The position numbers and the translations under genes were made by a program. This document shows, in pieces, positions 16,899 through 20,046 of a stretch of 20,046 nucleotides of DNA. A model generated the notes under the pieces. The model saw only the letters and a list, made by a program, of their open reading frames with translations. It was not told where the DNA came from and ran no database searches. Location: assembly GCA_041686915.1 (NCBI GenBank), contig JAWLDB010000029.1, positions 1 to 20,046 on the forward strand, in the 5' to 3' direction. Each line of letters starts with the position of its first letter. Position 1 is the stretch's first letter. This stretch comes from JAWLDB01 sp041686915. GTDB taxonomy: Bacteria > Bacillota > UBA994 > UBA5500.

Positions 16899-17512
16899 TG
16901 GATCGCGAGCAACTGCAAGCGCGCTACGGCGACGAACAGGTGCTGGTCATTCCTACTGATGCGGCAGAAAACCTGCCGAACGGTATCTCGGAACTGAATG
17001 AACAGGGATATGTCCAGCTGGTTGCTGCATCGCGGTTCATTCCACGTTGGGAAGCTGAGTATAACCCGGCTTGGCGTCAGCTAATTCCTTACATCGTGTT
17101 GCGCCAGGATAGCAGGTTGCTGCTTACACGCCGCACCAAATCCCAGGGCGAAGCCAGGCTGCACTCACTTTACTCACTAGGGGTCGGCGGACACATTAAT
17201 CCATGCGACGCAGACCAAAGTGATCTGGTCGCGGCCGGCATGCAGCGGGAGCTTACCGAGGAACTGCAACTCGGTGATTGGTTGCCAGGATGCGCTATAC
17301 CAGCAGGCATCATTAATGATCTCTCCAATGAAGTTAGCAGAGACCATTTAGGCATCCTCTATCTGTTGGATGTGCCTGCTGACGTACAGATTGCCGTTCG
17401 CGAACAGGACAAGATGACTGCCGAGTGGAAGCCTAAAGCTGATTTGCCAAGCATTAAACCTGCGATGGAAAGCTGGTCGCAACTGGTACTCGATTGGATC
17501 TTACAGGCATAA
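16898..17512 (+). CDS. Nudix hydrolase coupled to PRPP synthetase
   Basis: Nudix enzymes hydrolyse nucleoside-diphosphate-X type compounds. This protein has 204 residues. The Nudix domain starts near residue 62 (LIPYIVLRQDSRLLLTRR), with G-V-G-G-H-I-N at 95-101 and the catalytic box RELTEEL (R117, E118, E121, E122). The box's glycine near its end is replaced (QL follows EEL). A 60-residue N-terminal extension precedes the domain (VIPTDAAENLPNGI); this layout resembles the family annotated as a predicted MutT-type phosphoesterase (I recall COG4112, unverified). It shares one base with the prs stop (TAATG) and no separate ribosome site, so it is translated by re-initiation. I infer that the substrate may be linked to PRPP or a nucleotide made from it; the sequence does not show which. 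Confidence 0.88.
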   Translation: MDREQLQARYGDEQVLVIPTDAAENLPNGISELNEQGYVQLVAASRFIPRWEAEYNPAWRQLIPYIVLRQDSRLLLTRRTKSQGEARLHSLYSLGVGGHINPCDADQSDLVAAGMQRELTEELQLGDWLPGCAIPAGIINDLSNEVSRDHLGILYLLDVPADVQIAVREQDKMTAEWKPKADLPSIKPAMESWSQLVLDWILQA

Positions 17513-17514
17513 CG

Positions 17515-17544
17515 AAGCAGCCGGGGCAACCCGGCTGCTTTTTT
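17515..17544 (+). terminator. Rho-independent terminator of the prs-nudix operon
   Basis: An 11-bp perfect stem, AAGCAGCCGGG against CCCGGCTGCTT, with a 4-base loop runs into TTTTTT. It starts 3 bases after the Nudix stop at 17510-17512. Confidence 0.92.
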
Positions 17545-17551
17545 GCGTCAA

Positions 17552-17611
17552 GGGGACGGACTTTTGTCTCACTCAGCTGTGCGCCATGGGGACGGATACT
17601 CGTCACACTCA
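17552..17611 (+). repeat. Imperfect 24-base direct repeat, GGGGACGGA type
   Basis: Two copies at 17552-17575 and 17588-17611, each GGGGACGGA plus 15 bases ending in CACTCA or equivalent, agree at 19 of 24 positions and are separated by 12 bases. The core GGGGACGG/CCGTCCCC also occurs at 19892-19899 in the window. These are like the REP-type intergenic repeats common in Bacillota genomes that encode RAYT transposases; no transposase is in the window. Confidence 0.7.
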
Positions 17612-17700
17612 TGCTTAAAGCATTATCCTGGCGCTTGCAGGCAGGGTTTTCCGGGCACACTGCTGAAAGAGTCAGTAAAGAGCAAAGGAGGAATGAGCCC

Positions 17701-18171
17701 ATGCCTGAACTGAAAGTCGGTGACATGGCCCCTGAATTTAGCCTACCAGCAACCGGCGGCAAGTTGATCAAACTGGAAGAGTACCGCGGCAAGAAGGTCG
17801 TGCTCTTCTTCTACCCTAAAGACAATACCCCTGGCTGAACTACCGAAGCCTCCGAGTTTCGCGAGGCGCACAACGATATCCAACTGCTGGGCGCAGGTAT
17901 CTTCGGCATCAGCCGGGACAGCCTGAGCTCGCATGAGAAGTTCAGCACCAAGTTATTGCTCCCCTACCCTCTCCTCAGTGATAGCGAAGGTGAGGTCTGT
18001 GAACTCTACGGCGTGCTGAAGGAGAAGAAGAACTTCGGCAAAGTAAGCATTGGTATCGAACGCACCACCTTCATCATCGACGAAGAAGGCCGCATCGCCG
18101 CCATCTTCCCCAAAGTCAAGGTCGCCGGCCATGCCGACGCAGTAGTGGAGAAGCTAAGAGAAATGCAATAA
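17701..18171 (+). CDS. Selenocysteine-containing peroxiredoxin, BCP/PrxQ type
   Basis: A thiol/selenol peroxidase that reduces H2O2 and organic peroxides. The true reading frame is 156 residues plus stop and reads through an in-frame TGA (17836-17838) at residue 46. That residue falls exactly at the peroxidatic position: FFYPKDNTPG-U-TTEAS, where BCP proteins have Cys (Cys45 in E. coli). Family features continue after the TGA: GISRDSLSSHEKF, GIERTTFIID with the catalytic-type Arg, and C100 in VCELYGV. The E. coli resolving position (Cys50) is Ser51, so this should act as a 1-Sec enzyme. Start ATG has AAAGGAGG (17684-17691). The downstream part (17956 onward) alone would be mis-called as a fragment. 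A TGA sequencing error or a pseudogene is the alternative; intact coding on both sides and the hairpin argue against it. Confidence 0.87.
17836..17867 (+). promoter_or_regulatory. Selenocysteine UGA and candidate bacterial SECIS hairpin
   Basis: The TGA at 17836-17838 is followed after 9 bases by a hairpin at 17848-17867: 5 bp (GCCUC/GAGGC), one bulged C on the 3' side, 3 bp (CGA/UCG) and apical loop GUU. Seventeen bases separate the UGA from the loop, within the reported 16-37 for bacterial SECIS, and the loop begins with G as expected for SelB binding. The G-first loop and position were read by eye, not scored. Confidence 0.75.
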
Positions 18172-18173
18172 CC

Positions 18174-18205
18174 AAAAACCTCGAGGAGTTGTCCTCGAGG
18201 TTTTT
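18174..18205 (+). terminator. Rho-independent terminator of the peroxiredoxin gene
   Basis: A 14-bp perfect stem, AAAAACCTCGAGGA against TCCTCGAGGTTTTT, closes a GTTG loop. The terminal A/T pairs form the U-tract; on the minus strand the same structure is symmetrical. It begins 3 bases after the TAA stop at 18169-18171, confirming that the gene reads to that stop. Confidence 0.93.
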
Positions 18206-18244
18206 GCTATCATCGGAAAAGTGGAGTACAGTCCCAGTATCCTA

Positions 18245-18273
18245 TTGACTTGTTCCATTGTTGGTATTATAAT
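18245..18273 (+). promoter_or_regulatory. Sigma-A promoter for the HTH-hydrolase pair
   Basis: TTGACT (18245-18250), a 17-base spacer and TATAAT (18268-18273) make an almost perfect vegetative promoter, with the start of transcription expected about 18280. The leader to the ATG at 18305 is about 25 bases and includes GGGGAG. It is the clearest promoter in the window. Confidence 0.9.
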
Positions 18274-18304
18274 CAGTTATGGAATTAGTCGGGGAGTTGA
18301 TACG

Positions 18305-18835
18305 ATGAAAGACCTAAACCAAGTCTTACTAAACCCTGTACGTAGTAGAATCATTCAGTATCTTGCCACGCATAACACGGCCACAGCGGGCGAACTCGAT
18401 GCCGTGTTTACCGATGTCCCGCGTACTACTCTTTACAGGCACATGAAAGTGCTGGCTGAACATGAAGTTATCACGGTGGTTGCAGAGAACAGGATTAGGT
18501 GCTCGTTAGAAAGGACCTATGCTCTAAACTTAGCAGCAGTCACAGAGCAAAACACTGTGGAGAACGCCACTCGCAATGCCTTTGGGTTCTTAATGAAGAT
18601 CTACGCCGATTTCTCTACGTACTTTGGTGACAAGGACGTCGACCCGACCCAAGACAGAATCTTTTTGGGTAACGTAAGCTTGCTCTTGAGTGATGCTGAG
18701 TTTGACGACGTTCTGCAACAGATTAACGCCCTCTTGAGGCAGCATCTAAATAACACACCTAGCCCTGAGCGGCGGCCCAGAAGCATTTCAGTTATATCAT
18801 CACCAACAATCGAAGGAAAAGCTATCAAACAATAA
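18305..18835 (+). CDS. Winged-helix transcriptional regulator, ArsR-like
   Basis: A DNA-binding repressor-type protein of 176 residues. The N-terminal winged helix is clear: LNPVRSRIIQYLA (9-21), a second helix ATAGELDAVF, recognition helix PRTTLYRHMKVL (39-50) and wing EHEVITVV (52-59). The remainder (about 70-176) is a helical sensor-like domain with no Cys cluster or known metal motif; it could bind a small ligand or dimerise. The ATG at 18305 was chosen for GGGGAG 8 bases upstream; the frame is open to 18221 but would run over the promoter. It sits 28 bases upstream of the hydrolase and shares its promoter, so autoregulation is likely. ArsR-like is a shape call; HTH_20-type (PF12840) is an equal alternative. 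Confidence 0.84.
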   Translation: MKDLNQVLLNPVRSRIIQYLATHNTATAGELDAVFTDVPRTTLYRHMKVLAEHEVITVVAENRIRCSLERTYALNLAAVTEQNTVENATRNAFGFLMKIYADFSTYFGDKDVDPTQDRIFLGNVSLLLSDAEFDDVLQQINALLRQHLNNTPSPERRPRSISVISSPTIEGKAIKQ

Positions 18836-18863
18836 AAGATAGAATTAGTAGGGGGAGAAAACT

Positions 18864-19817
18864 ATGGAGATTTTGTTGATTTTACTAGGAGTTATAGTCA
18901 GCCTAAACATTTTCGGATTTGCAGTTAACACTATTTTCTTTAAGAATGAGCTCAAAGCTATTAAGCCTTATGGCCAAATGGTAGATGTAAACGGCAAGAA
19001 AATGCATGTTTATTCCGTGGGGAACGGTGAGCAAACAGTTGTGCTTTTACCTGGGATGGGAGTGCCTCTCCCCTCTGCCGATTTCGGGCCGCTAATGCGT
19101 AAGTTGAGTGAAAACTACACCGTAGTAACAGTGGAGTATTTTGGTGTAGGCTTCAGCGAAGAGACCAAAACACCTAGAACCACCGAAAACTATGTTAATG
19201 AAGTACGAGCAGCCCTTGATAAAGCAGGCTTTAAACCACCCTATATACTCATGCCCCACTCAATATCCGGTGTTTACTGTGAGTACTACGCAGCGAGATT
19301 TCCGGAAGAAGTATCTTCTATGATAATGCTTGATACAACATCCACCGCTGTAACTGGCGGAAAAGTACCACCAGTAAGGCTCTTGTACTCTATTGGCAAA
19401 CTACAGCAGGCAACAGGGCTTACACGTTTGGCTTTTAGCCTCGTACCTGACCCCAAGCGTTTGGAGAATGGCTATACACCTAAAGAGAAGGCAGACTACA
19501 AGCTATTTTACTATCACGTTCTAAACGACACCTTAATCAACCAAACCGAGGCTTCATTCGCAAGTATGATGGAAGTAAAAGAACTGCCTTTCCCAAAGAA
19601 TATCCCTGTGCTTAAGCTGATTGCTTCACAAACCATCGCTGCCATGGCTAAGAAGGACAAAGATGACGGCATGGGTTACCAGAAAGCCCACTTAAGTAGA
19701 CTAGGTGAAAGCGCTGCCTACAAGGTGATCGAAGGCTCGCACTTTATCTACCACACTAAAGCTGACGAAATAGCGGCCCTAACCCACGAGTTCACAACCA
19801 GAGCTAGCGCAGAATAA
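18864..19817 (+). CDS. Membrane-anchored alpha/beta hydrolase
   Basis: An alpha/beta-hydrolase-fold esterase or lipase-like enzyme, 317 residues. An N-terminal hydrophobic segment (about 3-25) with no lipobox looks like a signal anchor that holds it on the outer or inner face of the membrane. The oxyanion loop is LLPGMGVP (61-68), the nucleophile elbow PHSISG (Ser133) and the catalytic His is H293 in EGSHFIYH. The elbow departs from the usual G-x-S-x-G: the Gly before His is Pro and the Gly after is Ser. The acid is not assigned. AGGGGGAG lies 7 bases before the ATG. Only 28 bases separate it from the winged-helix gene, so the regulator probably controls this enzyme. Substrate unknown. Confidence 0.85.
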   Translation: MEILLILLGVIVSLNIFGFAVNTIFFKNELKAIKPYGQMVDVNGKKMHVYSVGNGEQTVVLLPGMGVPLPSADFGPLMRKLSENYTVVTVEYFGVGFSEETKTPRTTENYVNEVRAALDKAGFKPPYILMPHSISGVYCEYYAARFPEEVSSMIMLDTTSTAVTGGKVPPVRLLYSIGKLQQATGLTRLAFSLVPDPKRLENGYTPKEKADYKLFYYHVLNDTLINQTEASFASMMEVKELPFPKNIPVLKLIASQTIAAMAKKDKDDGMGYQKAHLSRLGESAAYKVIEGSHFIYHTKADEIAALTHEFTTRASAE

Positions 19818-19826
19818 GATTACTGT

Positions 19827-19891
19827 TGGTCCAGGGGGACGTATAATTTGGACCACAAACCATGGTCCAAATTATACGTCCCCCTGGACCA
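19827..19891 (+). repeat. Perfect 29-bp inverted repeat, REP-like, possible terminator
   Basis: Arms at 19827-19855 and 19863-19891 are perfect reverse complements of 29 bases around a 7-base loop (CAAACCA). Each arm is itself bounded by TGGTCCA and TGGACCA, so it contains nested terminal repeats. The final 15 bases of the right arm (CGTCCCCCTGGACCA) recur directly at 19893-19907. It lies between the convergent hydrolase and the right-edge gene. It could act as a terminator for both or be a mobile REP/RAYT-type element; there is no T-run. Confidence 0.85.
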
Positions 19892-19917
19892 CCGTCCCCC
19901 TGGACCATTTGACCCCG

Positions 19918-20046
19918 CTAGTCGTGTTTATGAATGTAGCCCGCAAGCGGGATGGCTTGCTTAATCAGTTGGTCTTCGATCTCGTAATCGAAGAGGCGCT
20001 TGTTCTGCCTGGTCTCAAAGGTCCAGTCGCCGGTGATTGGGTTGGC
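19918..20046 (-). CDS. C-terminal end of an unidentified protein (partial)
   Basis: The minus strand has an open frame from the right edge to a TAG at 19918-19920, 42 residues. It reads like real coding sequence (ITGDWTFETRQNKRLFDYEI, then LIKQAIPLAGYIHKHD) with mixed charge and aromatic residues. I do not recognise it. The start lies beyond the window. It is convergent with the hydrolase, and the inverted repeat at 19827-19891 separates the two. Confidence 0.65.
   Translation of the reverse strand, partial: ANPITGDWTFETRQNKRLFDYEIEDQLIKQAIPLAGYIHKHD

Noticed and set aside
17494..17838. A separate open frame across the nudix terminator to the TGA
   Set aside because: It reads through a strong terminator and the repeats; only the part from 17701 is coding and it belongs to the peroxiredoxin.
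17701..17838. Peroxiredoxin as a truncated pseudogene ending at TGA
   Set aside because: The frame continues intact for 110 codons with full family motifs, the TGA sits exactly at the peroxidatic position, and a SECIS-like hairpin follows.

Overview
The window looks like chromosomal DNA from an endospore-forming, probably anaerobic member of the Bacillota (Clostridia-like). The support is a gerA-gerB-gerC germinant receptor operon, strong AGGAGG-type ribosome binding sites with frequent TTG and GTG starts, a lipoprotein-type exported deacetylase, and an apparent selenocysteine codon. No rRNA, tRNA, CRISPR array, phage module or transposase gene is visible. No gene-free stretch exceeds about 210 bases.

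Layout. (1) Positions 1-3542, plus strand: a germinant receptor operon in which the three reading frames overlap. gerA is cut by the left edge. A hairpin at 3546-3575 separates it from convergent genes. (2) Positions 13883 down to 3595, minus strand: a seven-gene block, nurA, a small HAS-barrel-like gene, herA, sbcD, sbcC and two tandem MFS transporter paralogues. The first three junctions are ATGA overlaps or short gaps (nurA/HAS ATGA, HAS/herA ATGA, herA/sbcD 13 nt), then sbcD/sbcC ATGA, sbcC/MFS 29 nt and MFS/MFS 20 nt. (3) Positions 14090-15749, plus strand: a gene of unknown function and a polysaccharide deacetylase lipoprotein, each followed by a hairpin. (4) Positions 15948-17512: a divergent ribose-phosphate pyrophosphokinase translationally coupled (TAATG) to a Nudix hydrolase. 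(5) Positions 17701-18171: a BCP-type peroxiredoxin whose peroxidatic Cys codon is an in-frame TGA, with a hairpin placed like a bacterial SECIS. (6) Positions 18305-19817: a winged-helix regulator and an alpha/beta hydrolase behind a near-perfect sigma-A promoter. (7) A long perfect inverted repeat (19827-19891) and the C-terminal end of an unidentified minus-strand gene at the right edge.

The two most notable systems are the following. The first is the complete HerA-NurA-Mre11(SbcD)-Rad50(SbcC) gene set in one bacterial operon. This is the arrangement known for archaeal DNA-end resection, here with an extra stand-alone HAS-barrel-like protein between NurA and HerA. NurA (nuclease), HerA (hexameric translocase), SbcD (Mre11-type nuclease) and SbcC (Rad50-type ATPase) would be expected to process DNA ends together. 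The second is the selenoprotein peroxiredoxin, which an ordinary gene caller would split into two false fragments.

Starts were chosen from ribosome binding sites, overlaps and family N-termini. Function calls rest on motifs read by eye; no database search was run.
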